The position numbers and the translations under genes are program-made. From Prunella strophiata (taxonomy: Eukaryota > Chordata > Aves > Passeriformes > Prunellidae), in NCBI GenBank assembly GCA_036583965.1, contig JAZBQD010000014.1:69673835-69737834 (forward strand): DNA of 64,000 nt, given 5' to 3'. The notes beneath the pieces are model-generated. The model saw only the letters and a program-made list of their open reading frames with translations. It was not told the origin of the DNA and ran no database searches. This document shows, piece by piece, positions 12,289 through 24,170 of the stretch (within the stretch, counting starts at the first letter, position 1; each line of letters begins with the position of its first letter).

Positions 12289-12785
12289 GGAAAACAGCCA
12301 CTGATTCATCAGCAGTGAGTTTTCCCCCTTGTTTGGATGCATTTTGAGACCCAACAGGGCTCGAAGAAGGAAAGCTGCTGGTTCTTCAGGATACCCTGGA
12401 TGCCACTGCTGCTCCCTCCCAACCACAGCAGCCGAGCAGCAGCATCATTCCATGGTGGAGAATGTAACTGACCTTCTCTAATCCCTGGACTGTGCCCATA
12501 TTTTGGGCAGCTCTGGTTACAAACATACATAATTTTCATTTCCTTCTCTATAACCTAGAGCTGGGCTGGGACAAGGCAGAATAATACAGCAGGTTACTGG
12601 ACCAAATTTGAGGTGAGGAAATGTTTTCTGGCCTTGCTGAGGGCAGCAGCTCCTTTTCTGCTTCATCCCAAAGCTCCCAGGAGCTCAGCTGGCTGGACCT
12701 GTTCCCCATCCTCCCTCAGCATGTGGAGCCTGGTAGGTGTTTAAGCATTTCTCTTGAAAAAAAATGACAGAGCCCAGGGCCCAGG
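12289..12785. other. Unique non-coding DNA
   Basis: No gene or repeat signature is recognised between the CR1 copy and the CpG islet. Confidence 0.4.
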
Positions 12786-12860
12786 CTCGGGATGAGGAAT
12801 GATTCTCATTTTTGTGAGTGCCGCGGGTTCAGCCGAGGTCGATGGCGGCGGCGCCGAGGG
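12786..12860. promoter_or_regulatory. Tiny CpG-dense islet
   Basis: The core at 12821-12858 holds eight CpG dinucleotides in about 38 bp ('ccgcgggttcagccgaggtc' then 'gatggcggcggcgccgagg'), while its surroundings are CpG-poor. It is far too short for a standard CpG island. It could be a relic of a promoter, a conserved element or a chance (GGC)n tract. It directly surrounds the candidate start codon described in the next entry. Confidence 0.35.
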
Positions 12861-12944
12861 AAAGCCACTGGAAAATCCAACTAACTTTGCCATCACTCAC
12901 CTGCCTCCTTCCTCAGCAGCCTGTGGCTTTTGTGGAGACACTGG
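12842..12944 (+). CDS. Candidate first coding exon (weak)
   Basis: An ATG in the CpG islet begins Met-Ala-Ala-Ala-Pro-Arg-Glu. The frame stays open to a TGA at 12992-12994 (50 codons), too short for a usual ORF cut-off. A strong splice-donor-like site, 'ctgg' followed by GTGAGT, lies at 12945-12950, so the exon could end at 12944 with one base of a split codon. Against it: the -3 base is T rather than a purine, no matching acceptor or downstream exon is identified, and GGC-rich starts arise by chance. No protein family is recognised. Confidence 0.12.
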
Positions 12945-12994
12945 GTGAGTGGACAGGCTCAGAGAAACAGGGATGCTGCAGCAGCTTGGGCTGA

Positions 12995-13128
12995 GGGGTT
13001 TGAGCTCCTGTCCATCCGAGGATGAGAAGGGCAAGTGCTGCCAAAGACACTGAGAGCCACAGCACAGCTCAGCAAGGGTGTGACCCCTCCAAGTGAAATT
13101 CATTTTAAAAAAAACACCTGCAAGTCAC
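12995..13128. other. Unique spacer before LTR
   Basis: A short stretch with no feature apart from the left copy of the 6-bp target duplication (13123-13128, 'agtcac') of the following LTR. Confidence 0.5.
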
Positions 13129-13744
13129 TGTCGGGACCCAGGACATTGCTCTGGCTGCCCTGGATGATTCCAGACCCTGGCAAGGGGCTCAGAGATCTTG
13201 GCACGGAGTCAAAAACACCTGTGCCTTTGATTTTAGCCCACGGAAAAAATTACCAACTTTGTGTGGAGATTTACAAGCCACAAGAGTTTGAGTAGAGTGA
13301 TAGTTAATTTGTCACAGTGTGACAAAGTAGAATTTTGGGGTTTTAGAATAGGGGTTCAAGGGGCAAGATGGAGGAATGTAGGCTTGTTCTGTCCTTCTCC
13401 TTCTTGTCCTCCATCTTCTGCTGTGATGGTGACAGTTTTTCATTGGTTTAGAGCAGAGACAAACTATCTAACATAAGTGATATGTATTGAAAAATTATTA
13501 TAAATAAAATACACATAATTCTTAGTATAAAAAGTTAACACCACCCTAAAGGCTAGGATTGTGCCTCAACTCAGCCTGCTGGACAGATCTCAGCAGGTCA
13601 GAGAAAGAATGTAATAGATAAGAAAACATAAACAACCTTGATAAACAAAACCAATGAATCTCAACTTCTTCTTCAGTCACAAGGCTAAGAAAAAAAAAGA
13701 CTTTTTAATACCTTGGAAACCATCACAACCACAAAAACCCAAGA
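13129..13744 (+). mobile_element. Solo LTR of an endogenous retrovirus (616-bp family, older copy)
   Basis: It begins TGTCGGGACC and is homologous over its whole length to the LTR at 36073-36688. A 6-bp target duplication, 'agtcac', flanks it at 13123-13128 and 13745-13750, a length typical of class II (beta/alpha-like, ERVK) integrations. A TATA-like box ('agtataaaaag', about 13524) remains. The poly(A) signal has decayed: the sister copy has AATAAA where this one reads 'acataaac'. The 3' terminus is also degraded. I estimate about 80-85% identity to the sister over the first 150 bp. No retroviral interior is present, so it is a solo LTR. Confidence 0.88.
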
Positions 13745-13750
13745 AGTCAC

Positions 13751-13909
13751 CACACAGATACTATAGATGCAACAAAACATGTATTGACATAAAATCACAC
13801 ATGGTGCAGGCTGCACCCTCTGATTACCTCTGCACATTCACTCACATGGGGTTCATGATCCATCCCATGTTGGAATCCAAAATGCAAGGAACTCTCAGAA
13901 CTTTGGGCC
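13751..13909. other. Unassigned 159-bp spacer between two LTRs
   Basis: No known signature is seen. It could be host DNA or a fragment of the interior of the following retrovirus. Confidence 0.4.
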
Positions 13910-14339
13910 TGTAAGCCAAAGCTTAGAATTAAACACCAGATTTGATCTGAGACCTTGGAAAAGGCTTCCAAACAGAGGTGCTAGAAGTGAGAATGTGGAT
14001 TTATAGTTTGAAGCAGAGACACGTTAAATTAAGAAGAAGGAAGCTTAGAGGTTTAGAGTTCAAGATATAGAAAAAATAAAAGTAGTTACAGAGGTAAACA
14101 AGGAGTTTAGAGTGCAGTACTGTGGGTTTGTGTGTCATAACATGATTGGCTAAGAAAGCTCACACTGTAGCATGGATCCATAAGAAGAAATATTTAAGGA
14201 CTGGGTCAAAAACATAAATATTCTTGTTGGCAGTATTTTATTGGTCAATAAATCCTTAAAAGGTCTTGTAACTAAAGGTCTTATGGCCTTCTGAACCATG
14301 CAGTGAAGATGTGAGCCAAACTCACCCTTCCTGCTTACA
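13910..14339 (+). mobile_element. Probable solo LTR, second family (~430 bp)
   Basis: The ends are inverted: TGTAAGC at 13910 and GCTTACA ending at 14339, giving the TG...CA form of an LTR. The interior is A+T-rich, with a TATA-like 'aatatttaagg' near 14195 and AATAAA at 14247-14252 in 'ggtcaataaatcc', in the order expected for U3-R-U5. I see no matching target duplication ('gggcc' on the left, 'tagaa' on the right). Either a boundary is wrong, the duplication has decayed, or this is one end of a rearranged element. Confidence 0.7.
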
Positions 14340-15570
14340 TAGAAGACAAAATAAATTGCATCATCTTAAAAACTCAGAGGTCCCATCTCTAACTCATTCG
14401 AAATTCCTTCAAAAATCCTCATAACCCCTCACTTTCTAACCCCCTTAAAAACAGCATCTCTCTGGAGCACTGTGAGAAACCTGTGCTGTTCCCCAAAAAT
14501 AGTCCCCAGTGTCATGGATGGCAAAGCATTCAAACAGCTCCCCTGTCTCAGGCACCACTGGGATGAATTTGTGGAATTAGAACTAAGCAGGACCTGCTTA
14601 TTTTAATGAAACACATCCCCACCCACCCCCAAACAAACCTCTCCTGCCACTGTGTGTTTTTACATTAATAATAGAGGGGAGTTGATGAGCACAACGACCA
14701 AAGAGTGAAGTCATTGGATCAGCCAGAGTTGTGTAATGCTGCTGCCACACAGCCCATGGTCACAGCTGATCCCCAAGCTGTGTCCCCTTGGCTTCCTGAG
14801 CTCCTCTGACTCTGGCTGGAAGGCTGCAGGTCTGGGCAATTCAGCCCTGCTGGCCTGGGGTGGGATGTCCTGGCAGTCTGAACTGGAATGGGAATGTTAC
14901 AGGGAAAGCAAAGAGGAACAGGGATGGTTGCCAAAGGAAGCATGACAAAAGCCAGCCCCAGAAATTCAGTCCCACATTGAAGGCAAACCTTAATTCTGTG
15001 AGCAATTCAGGCTCTGCATTTGCTTTGGTTTCTCTTTACAATCCATTTGCCACAATAAAAAATACCATCACTAACACACGCTGCAGGTTGGGTTTTTAAC
15101 TGTGAGATCCCCATTCAGCTCCAAGATTTCCCTCCTGCACCCATGATCTCTGCATCAGGACTTGAGATTACATTCCTTATTCGTGTTTGGCTGTGAATAA
15201 AGATGAATATCCCATTTTTTAAGGCTGCTGGAATCACATTTTAGCTCAGGAGATGTGACATTAGTGCTGAAGGTGCTCTGCTTCTCTAACATGGTCACTC
15301 CACCCACTCCCAGCACTAATCCAAACCATGTGTGGGGGTTGGCTTGCACATGTGGAGGCCACGATTATTATATTTTATAGGAGCTATATATTAAACTTTA
15401 GTCCCCAGACTCCTATCATTTTCCTAACAAGTTACCACCCTGCCCACATGCACTGCAGCAGGACTTCTGAAGGGATTATACTGGGCTTTGACATGAAACT
15501 GCAGCTGCTCAGCCCATCCTTTGCTGCCCAGAATTTCCCCCCAGAGAGGACACCTCTCTATTAACACTAA
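14340..15570. other. Unique non-coding DNA
   Basis: No gene or further mobile element is recognised. Short overlapping open frames only. Confidence 0.4.
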
Positions 15571-15738
15571 TCATAAAACCATATAATAGAATTATAGAGA
15601 AGGATTTGGGTCAGGAGGAACCTTCAAAACCATCCAATTCCAATCCCCTGCCATGAGCAGGGACACCTCCCACTATCCCAGGTTGCTCAAAGCCCCATCC
15701 AACCTGGCCTTGAACACTTCCAGGGCTGTGGAATCCTC
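15571..15738 (-). mobile_element. CR1 LINE 3' fragment
   Basis: A degraded octamer tail ('ccatataatagaattataga') is followed by 'caattccaatcccctgccat', 'gagcagggacacctcccact', 'caggttgctcaaagccccat' and 'ggccttgaacacttccaggg'. The element fades after 'gctgtggaatcc'. Confidence 0.93.
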
Positions 15739-16810
15739 CAGTGACATTTTACCTTGCCACATTCCTGGCAAGCCCTTGTCACCCTGTCTCATCACCAGCT
15801 CCTCTCTCATGACACAATTCAGGAGGAGCAGTTCTGGGTCCTGGCCAGGTAGACTTGGCACTCAGTGCCTGGCAGGGATGTGGGATGAGCTGCCCACAGC
15901 CTTCCCAGACTCCAGGCTCACTGCAAATGGAAATAAAAACCAATCCAGCTCCTGCCTGCACGTTTTACCCATCCCAGCTGCATCTGCATGGAGTATTGTG
16001 CTGTTTGCTGTCATGTCACTGTTTAAAGGTTGACAGATTTGGTCCCAGGAGGAGCTGCAATTAAGTGCCAAGCTTGTCTTTTTTATTCATCTCATTTCAC
16101 TGTGCTGGAAACCCAGCAGCCAACCCTCAGCTCTGCTGAGGTTAACACTGAAACTCTGACCAGGCACCAGCAAAACTTCCCCCAAGACATCAAGGAACAG
16201 AGTGAGTGGAGTCCAACTCCACTTTCCCCTCCAGCCATCCACCTCTTGGGATATTTATTGGATCTCCTGTCACTGCAATATCTGAGTGCTCACAGCACCC
16301 CACCAAAGCTGAATGAAAATCCTCAGCAGAGTTTTGACATTGTGGTGCCCCAGCAGCACCCAGGGTCACCTCCAGTGCACAGGAATGAAAAAGAGAGATC
16401 CTCCCAAGCCTTCCACTGATAACTCACACAGAGCCTGAGGTTTGCTGAGGGCTGCCTGGGTGCAGGCTTGAGATCCTGGATGAATAATGGTTTAGCTTAT
16501 TGGAAATTCGCTTTTCATTTTGCTTCAATTAAGTGACCGGCGGAATCAATCACACACCTTCTGCAAACACTACATCTTCCAGAGGGAAAATATTTATCAA
16601 CTCCCAAGCCACCAGCTTCAGTTCCCTTATCCCTCCTGCTCTCTAGAATTGCTTAGAAGTGTAGAGGGGAAAAAAAAAAAAAAAAAGAAAGGAAAATAAA
16701 TTGACCAGCTGGAACTTCTGAGGATGAAAAGCAGGTTGTGAAGCAGCAATGAGGGTGCTCAATAGAGAAACCTCCTCTGGATTTTAGCAGAGACAAACCC
16801 TGCTGAGCAT
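15739..16810. other. Unique non-coding DNA with a small candidate conserved element
   Basis: The region is mostly featureless. Around 16480-16570 the text 'gatgaataatggtttagctt' and 'caattaagtgaccggcggaa' combines ATTA cores with retained CpGs and no repeat similarity, so it may be regulatory. A pure A run of about 17 lies near 16670-16686. Confidence 0.3.
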
Positions 16811-17084
16811 CCAAGTGTCACTGAGATGACAGAACCTGAGGGGATGGCATGAAGCTGTGTTAGGGGAGATTCTGGCTGGCTATCAGGAAAAGGTTCTTTC
16901 CCCAAAAGGTGGTGGGGAACAGAACAGGATCCCCAGGGAACAGGCACAGCCCCAAGGAGAGCTCCAGGAGAGTCTGGACAGTGCTCCCAGGGGCAGGGTG
17001 GGATTTTGGGGTGTTTGTGCAGGAGTTGGACTCAATGAACCTTGTGGCTCACTTCCAAGCCAGGATATTGTGTGATTCTATGGC
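16811..17084 (+). mobile_element. CR1 LINE 3' region, a different subfamily
   Basis: It shows 'ggggatggcatgaagctgtg', 'ggctatcaggaaaaggttct', 'gagagtctggacagtgctcc', 'gtgcaggagttggactcaat' and the ending 'ccaggatattgtgtgattct'. This is the CR1 variant whose 3' end reads 'ctcaggatattctatgattc', not the 'ccaacccaaaccattctg' type common elsewhere in the window. Confidence 0.85.
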
Positions 17085-17908
17085 ACAGCTGAGGATGAGC
17101 CCCTCTGCACAGAGTTACTATATTTAGCTATTTTTTAACATCCTCTAGGACCTCAGTGTAGGCACACGAACTCCTCAGGTTAGAAGTTGGTTAAAATTAA
17201 AAGTTTGTTGTTTAATTATGTGAGACTCCTCTGTGTGGCAGCAGCAGGAATCTGCCATCGTGGAGCTGAGGTGGAGCTGCAGCAGCTTTGGCAGACTGGA
17301 AATTAAACTGGGTTTGTCTCCAGCATCAGGTTCAGGGTAAAGTCTCACCTCATTAAACCTCGCTAAACCTGGCTCACAGCACAGAGGTGAGGGATGGACA
17401 GGCTGTCCTTGGCATTACCCACATCAATATTGCTGAGGATTTTATCTGTGCTGCCTTTTCATCCCAAATGGATCTGGGGATCCAGCTCCCATTCCACTCC
17501 CAGTTCTCATTTTCTGAGTACTGGGACACTGCAGGACCATCACCCTCAACCCAAACTCAGCTAAGTGGGGAATTTGCAGCTGCATCCTCATCCACACCCA
17601 GATTTCCTTCAAGTGGGATGAATAGAGACCTGGATTTCCTCTCTTCTTTGCTCACAGTTTGGGATTTTCTGCTGGATTTGGAAATGCCACCCATGAAACA
17701 GGTCCTCAGGAAAGGCTATTCACTGCAGGCTGCTCAGGATTTAGCAACCCTTGAACTCAGTCCCTGCAGGGTGCTCTGAGGTCTGTAAAGGTCAGAGGAA
17801 AACCCTTCAAACCCTCAAAACACTGGGGCTGAGACCCTCACTGCTAACACCAAGGGGAGGAGCTGATTTACAACATTCCAGGCACTGGAGATCCTTTAAA
17901 GAGCTGCT
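17085..17908. other. Unique non-coding DNA
   Basis: No gene or mobile element recognised. One 130-codon frame at 17387-17779 has no recognisable domain and is not called. Confidence 0.4.
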
Positions 17909-17912
17909 GCTC

Positions 17913-18373
17913 TGATGCCTTGTTAAGTCTGACCTAGAACAGAGGCTGGGCAGAGTTACAGAGTAAAGCAGGGATTTATTCAAAGGATCTCCTCCATGGA
18001 TGCACCTTGGGCAGCACCAGAGCCCAGCCAGGGCTGCACCCAAGATGAACCAAAATGGCCCCAAAATGCACGAGCGCTCCCGGGGTCTCTGCCTTGGATC
18101 AGCTCTGCTCCATTTGCACCTTGCAGTTCATTGTCCCATCCCAGCTTTAGCCCCTGCACTCCCACCCTGCTTGTTTTTCTCTCCTCAGCCCACGCTGGTT
18201 GTGCTCCTGGGCTGAGATTTGGATCATTTGTCCTTGGTGCCCAGCTGGAGCAGGAATTGTTTTGTCTCCCTGCTCTGTGCACAGAGCTCACCATCCCCTG
18301 ATGTGAACCCCAGACCCACACACTAAAGCAGCACAGAATCTGAAACACATAAAAACTAAAACTTGAAGCATCA
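17913..18373 (-). mobile_element. Solo LTR of an endogenous retrovirus (461-bp family, minus orientation)
   Basis: Read on the minus strand it starts TGATGCTTCAAG and ends AACAAGGCATCA, with AATAAA at 17975-17980 (complement). It is the same length as the copy at 24255-24715. The U3 part is about 98.5% identical to that copy, but the last ~51 bp (17913-17963) differ strongly. Candidate 4-bp target duplications are 'gctc' (17909-17912) and 'gctt' (18374-18377), one mismatch apart. No viral interior remains. The long open frames here on either strand are non-coding LTR sequence. Confidence 0.9.
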
Positions 18374-19537
18374 GCTTCACCAGATGCTTTTACACCCTCC
18401 TCCCAAAGGTGCACAGGAGACACTGCTGGGGCAAAGGACAAAACCCTGAGTGCAGATCTTGTCCTACATGAGGTTTAGCTACCTTGGGCTTTACCTTGGG
18501 CTTCCAGGGCACAGAGGTGGCACTGCCAGGTGAAAGCAAAAGCAGAAATCTCAGCAGAATCAGGGACCCTCCTAGGACCACCAGGACTATGGCTCAAGGG
18601 GGGGATCTTCTCTGTTAAAGCCTTCAAAAAAAGCTTTCAAGAGCAGAGGCATTTTGGTGAGGGAGGCCTTTGCCAGCAGTTACATGAAAGCCTCTGATCA
18701 AATACATCTGAGAGAAAAGGGAAAATGAGGGGATTCCAGTGTGGACCAAGCAGAAGCATTAAAAAAAAAATTGTCTGAGGAAATACCACTTACAAACTAC
18801 ACTCACCTGTTCCACTGACCAACCCACAGGAGATCTGAATGCAAACAGAGTTCCCCTCACAGGCACAAAGATTCCTAAAGGAACCCTCTGTCTCCCCCAG
18901 CTGATCCATTGCTGGGATGGGGGATGGAAATGGTCAAAAAGGATCAGAGCTCTGGGAGGCACCAGCAGCCACCACCAGACAACAATCAGGCACCAAAGTG
19001 GTTTGGACATTTGAGACGGAAGCTGAATAAATCAATCCAAAATTTACAGGGAGGGTGAGGGTGAGGGCAGGAACAGGAGTTCCAAATGTTGCTCAGTGAT
19101 CAGACAGGGATTTCAGACAGGCAGGAATCAGCAGCACAGCACCAGAGACAGCTGAAATGTTTTGTTACACATGAGAAGACAACAGCCCAGTCCTAGCAGA
19201 GCTCCTGACCCAGGGATTCAGCCTCCTGCAGCCCCAGATTCCTGTGGGATACAAGTGGCTCTCCTTTTGCTTGCTTTGTCCCAGGTTTAATGTCCCACTT
19301 CTACCCCTTTGCTGCCCACAACAAAGCAGTGTCAGGACATTTCCTCACTTCACCTGCCAGGGTGAAACAACCAAATCCTTATTCCCCATCCCACAACATT
19401 CCTGCACCTACTTTCCTGCTCCTGATACACAGCTTTTTTCTCTCTGCAACTGCACAAGTCATCCAACATCCCTTAATCTTTACAGCCTTCCCATTTCTGC
19501 CCACCCATGCAACATCCACCTGGGAAACAGGGATGAT
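18374..19537. other. Unique non-coding DNA with a G-quadruplex motif
   Basis: No gene or mobile element recognised. A canonical four-run G motif lies at 19049-19067 and is listed separately. Confidence 0.4.
19049..19067 (+). other. Canonical G-quadruplex motif
   Basis: The text 'gggagggtgagggtgaggg' has four GGG runs with loops of 1, 3 and 3 bases, which fits the standard intramolecular G-quadruplex pattern. It lies in otherwise unique DNA with no nearby gene start that I can identify. Confidence 0.75.
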
Positions 19538-19741
19538 TTAGATTGGATATTAGGAAGAAATTTTTCCCTGTGAGGTTTTCCCAGAGAAGCTGTGGCTGCC
19601 CCATCCCTGGAAGTGTCCAAGGCCAGGCTGGACAAGGTTTGGAGCAGTCTGGGATAGTGGGAGGTGTCTCTGCCCATGGCAGGGGGTTGGAATTTGATGA
19701 TCTTTCAGGTCCTTTCCAACTTAAGCCTTTCCATGATTCTG
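19538..19741 (+). mobile_element. CR1 LINE 3' region
   Basis: It starts 'gattggatattaggaagaaa' and continues with 'tggctgccccatccctggaa', 'gtgtccaaggccaggctgga', 'cctttccaacttaagccttt' and the tail 'ccatgattct'. It is a standard ~200-bp truncated plus-strand copy. Confidence 0.95.
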
Positions 19742-22700
19742 AAGTGCACATCACTCTTGCCTCCACTCTTTCCACGTCTCCTTTCCCTTCCTACAGCTTT
19801 GTACTAATTCTTCCCTTCTCAGCCATGGATAGAAAACCCCAGAAAAAGAGAAAAGGGGTCATTTAGTGAAGACCTTGAACTAAGTCTCCTAGAAGGATTC
19901 TGAATCTCAGCCCTGGTTTACATGAAGATAAACCCAAATTCTCCCAGAGAGGTTTCCACAGGTGGTCTTAAAACCCTTCACATCATCTCTAGATGATCAG
20001 CTTAATACTCCTTCCTACTCAACACCTGAACATCTGGAGAATATTAGGATTCAGTGTTCTTTTTAGTCCCTGGTCCACAGGCACCTTCTCTAGCCACATA
20101 AAAAGGTGAGAAAAAAGCAAAGCAATCCACAGATACTATGAGGAAAACATCCCACATGACAGTCCTAATAAGAAAATAGTCCATAAATCCAAGAACTCTG
20201 AAAATGCCCACAGAACAGCTAATCCCTCTCAAGTTGTTTTGAAGGCCTAAAGCTGGACTTGGCCAGGATGCTGAGATCCATAACCTCAGTCTGCTGGTTT
20301 GGGTTGTGGGGCACTGTCCATTTAAAACAACCACAAGGAAGTCGGGACTGAAACTTTAACAACTCCAACTTAACATCCTGCCAAAACATCAGCACATTCC
20401 AGAAAATACCAGGCACCCCATTGTTCCACTGCTCCAACTTCTGCCACTTTGGGGTTTTAAAGCTCCTCTCCAAATGCTAACCCCGTCCAAACACTTTAGC
20501 TTAAAAGTCAAAGGGAAATTAATGCTTTCGGATCCCTAACTTCAGCTAAGTGTGCTGCTTCCAGCAAAACTGCCTGACTGAGGACCAAATAAATTCCTCT
20601 CACAACTCCAATAAAGCAATTCCAACGGGTGGAAAGACTTTAGAGATTTATCTGGTTGCAGGACAAGGTCATCTTTTCATGCAAAAATCAGCAACTTTCC
20701 TGTGAATCTCATCTAAGTAGCAAGAGAATAACAATTCATTTCAGCCCTTTATGGATCCTCACTCTTGGCTTCCTGAGGACAGAGGTTCCGCCAGCCGTGT
20801 CCAGTCCTGTGTTTCTATCAATGGTTATTGATGTTTCTCAATTCCTTCTGTGACACTTTCTGAAACACATTTGTGTGTGGAAAGCACTCGATATAATCCC
20901 ATCCCAGCACTTTCCAGGCTGGGATCCTCTTACTGCTGAGCTGGGCTCACATTTTGGCAGTTTTTACAGCAGCTCTTTGCTGCTTGGACAACACATCCCT
21001 CAGTGCCACCCCATGGATCCTGTCTTTGCTAGGATAACTCCACACCCCTCTGTGGATGCAGCTAATATGGATTTGGGTCACATCTTTCAAAAGCATCCCT
21101 ACGCAGCAATATTTTCTCAAAACACCTTTGGAATCACTGTATCCATGGAATTAGGACCCTTGCAATAATAATCCCAAGTGTGGTAATTCTGCCTCTCAAC
21201 CACTCCCTCCAATTTTTTTTTTCTTTCCTAGTCTTAACTGCTTATTCCTTTCACTATTTTCTGAGTCTCCAATTGTATTTTCCTACAGCTACCACAAAGT
21301 GCTGGTTTTGCACCACAGAAGTTTCTGCCTGGTTTCTAACTAAAACCGCCACACACACTAAAAAAAATCTCCCAACATCTCTACACTTCTACTACCAAAT
21401 ATTGCCCCACACTGAATTTCATGCAGAGACAACTAAATAATTAAAAGCTGTGTTGAGTGAAGACCTTGCCTTGGTGGCAGCATTCTCCCAATCCTTCCTT
21501 GCTCCCCAGCCCCCAAGCAGCCCAGCAGTCTCCAGTGTGATCACTTCTTCCATCAAACTTCCCACAAGCCAACAAATCACAAATGAAACCAGACCTTGGC
21601 ACTTCCCATTCTCGCCTTGTTTCTCTGGGAAGGAACTCAAACTCTGCTGTAACTCTGCTCTACAAGATATCCATGCAAAGCCCTGGATCATTCCATGCAG
21701 GATCATTCCAAAACACAGCTCATTCCATCCAAAGAACCCAACGTCCTCATGGAAACTACAGAGTTAGCACAAAACCACGACTCTACCACAAAAATGAACT
21801 AAAAAAGATCATGAACAGAACTGATGGGAGGAACATTTTTTCATTAAAAAAAAAAAAAAATAACCCTGCTCTGATTTTTTTTTTTTTTTTTCATTCCTGG
21901 CCTTTATTGTAAATTCACAAAATATTTTCAAAGTCAATTTGGGGAACTAAAATTCCTGTTTTCCACTGGAATTAAAGACCATGGGCTGCACAGAGCCACT
22001 GGTTTTATGGCCATATACAGTGATGGCATCTCCCTTCTGCAGTGGTACTGAGAGCATTTTTTCCTCTCTCCCACTGTGTGGGACCTGCCTCCTCCACTGT
22101 TTCTACCACCCCTCTCGGCTTTTCAGATGCTAATTGCTTTTCTCACTAAATTGAAGGCTTAATTAGATTAAAGGAAGAACAATAATTGTGTCTAACTAGT
22201 ATTTAACCGGGATTTTGCTGTTTCTTTTCAGATCCCATGAAGAGATTTCTATAGAAAACTGGGGACCCGTTTGTTTTGGGCTCTATCTGGAGATGCAGAA
22301 GATTTTTTTTACCTCTTCTTGAAGATTTGACACACTCATTCCATCAGTCTGGAATCACCACAGCTAAACCCACATTAGACATTTAGAAGATCATATATTT
22401 ATTGTTATTGTACCCACCACACTGGTCTTTAGGCTGGTTTTATACAGTGGAAGTGGACACAGCTAAATAATAAATCAGACATATAATTATCATGGCTTCA
22501 TTCAATATTTTATAGTGCCTATCAGTGGTGGGCACCAAAAGGGATTTCTTTAGCATTATCAGGTGGTTTTCCAGTAAATGGAACAGAAACCTTTGTGGCA
22601 GGAGGGTTATTGGTGGAACAGTCAAACCCTGGAAGTTGGGACCTGAGCAGAGCAGTCCAAATATCTTCACCCCTCACCCCCACATTCTGGATGCAGCATT

Positions 22701-23632
22701 ATCCCAGGCATTTACAGCTGAAATCCAGGCTGGCTGCAGAGTTTTTCCAGGTAAGCCACAGCAGCCCTGCCCCTGGCAAAGACTGGCAGGATCCATCAGA
22801 AGCAAGAAGCAATTTTCTGTCTCAGACAGAGACAACCACATCCCTCTTTGATGCTGCCTCAAACTTTAATTGTCAATAAGGAAACCAGCAACTGGCTCAG
22901 GTCCTTCCTGACTCTCATTTCCCATCCCACTTTGTCACTGCATACTTAGGGCTGAACTGAGCTTGGCAAGAGCCCCTGAAGGGAGGAATATTTAGGATGC
23001 TTCTTTAAGCAATCTGTAGGAATTAAAGGTGGCACCCTGAGTAATGCAGTACATCAGCAAGATAAAGTGCTTTTCCCAACAACAACAACAAAAAAAAAAA
23101 GCCATGGGGAGCTTTTTCTTTGAGGAAAAAGTTAACCAGACCTCTGTGTTTGGTCTGTTACACTCTCTGCACAATATCCTCATGCCAACAGCTCTGGAAA
23201 TGGGGTAAAATAAAGAAACTTCTCCCTGCCAGGAGGGTTTGCTGGGGAATATAAGGTAAGGAAGATAGGAGTTTTATTTATGCAAGTTAAAACAGGAGCT
23301 GAAGAGGCATAAATCCTCTGGATAATCAAAATTAGATTAAATTCTTGGTGTAAGACCCGATTCATAATAAATTGTAATTATAATGAAACACTCAACAGTA
23401 AAAGCATTTTCTTACAGGGCTCTTTTATCTTGAAAGATCCCCCAAGTCACAAGTGGCAGTGGTTTTCTCCAGGATGAGACACAGCCAATGCATGATAAAT
23501 TCTGCACACAAGAGAGATTCTTTTCTAGCTGGGAAGAGGGGAAGCAGAACAAGGAAAAGGTGACTGCAGTTTGCTGGGACACTCATCTTTCACTCCACCT
23601 CAGTGCCCACAAACCAAACCACCAGGTCACAG
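19742..23632. other. Long unique non-coding stretch
   Basis: No gene and no clear mobile element are recognised in nearly 4 kb. Noted inside: an A15 run (21846-21860) facing a T17 run (21875-21891), able to fold as a hairpin; and an A+T-rich patch at 22120-22260 with 'aggcttaattagattaaagg' and a splice-acceptor-like 'tgctgtttcttttcag' near 22232. No open frame continues convincingly from that site. Confidence 0.4.
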
Positions 23633-23683
23633 CATCACAGAATTGTTAAGGTTGGGAAAAACCTCCAAGTATCTCCAACAATT
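23633..23683 (-). mobile_element. CR1 LINE terminal remnant
   Basis: About 50 bp remain: 'atcacagaattgttaaggtt', 'gggaaaaacctccaagtatc', 'tccaacaattg'. This matches the end of the CR1 type that reads 'ggttggaaaagacctctaag'. It is short and old. Confidence 0.7.
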
Positions 23684-24170
23684 GTAGGAAGCCCAAGGAG
23701 AAATCATCAAATGCCATCATAATCAAGCAGAAATCATAAAAAGAAACATAATGCAGGGCATTTCCCCAGAGCAAAGTGACCACAGGGCAGAGTAACCTGC
23801 CTAACAAATTCAACCCCTTCCTACCCTCTAGAAGGATTCTCAGGGAGTCAGACAATGTGTCAAACACACCTGGATTTGGTCAGGCAGGGAAAACAGGGAT
23901 TCCAGTTCACATTAAAGCCTCCTTACTCTGCCTAGTGCTGTAAAATGGATATAAAAAGATGTAAATAGGATGAGCATGCATCCCAATCCATGTCTGTCCT
24001 GTTATCCAGAACAGGGGGAATATCCTCACTGTAATAAGGGATGGGACACTCAAAACCAAGAATAATTCCCTGAACAAAACCTCATCAGCTCTTCCTCTAC
24101 TTGTTTTGTACCTGAATATCTTGTCAGCTCCCAGTGAGGTCCCTGCTCCTCACAGTGGCCCAGAGGACAC
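23684..24170. other. Unique non-coding DNA
   Basis: Nothing recognised. Confidence 0.4.

Noticed and set aside
22205..22300. Splice acceptor-like tract followed by a possible exon
   Set aside because: The polypyrimidine-CAG is good, but no frame of useful length follows with a matching donor.
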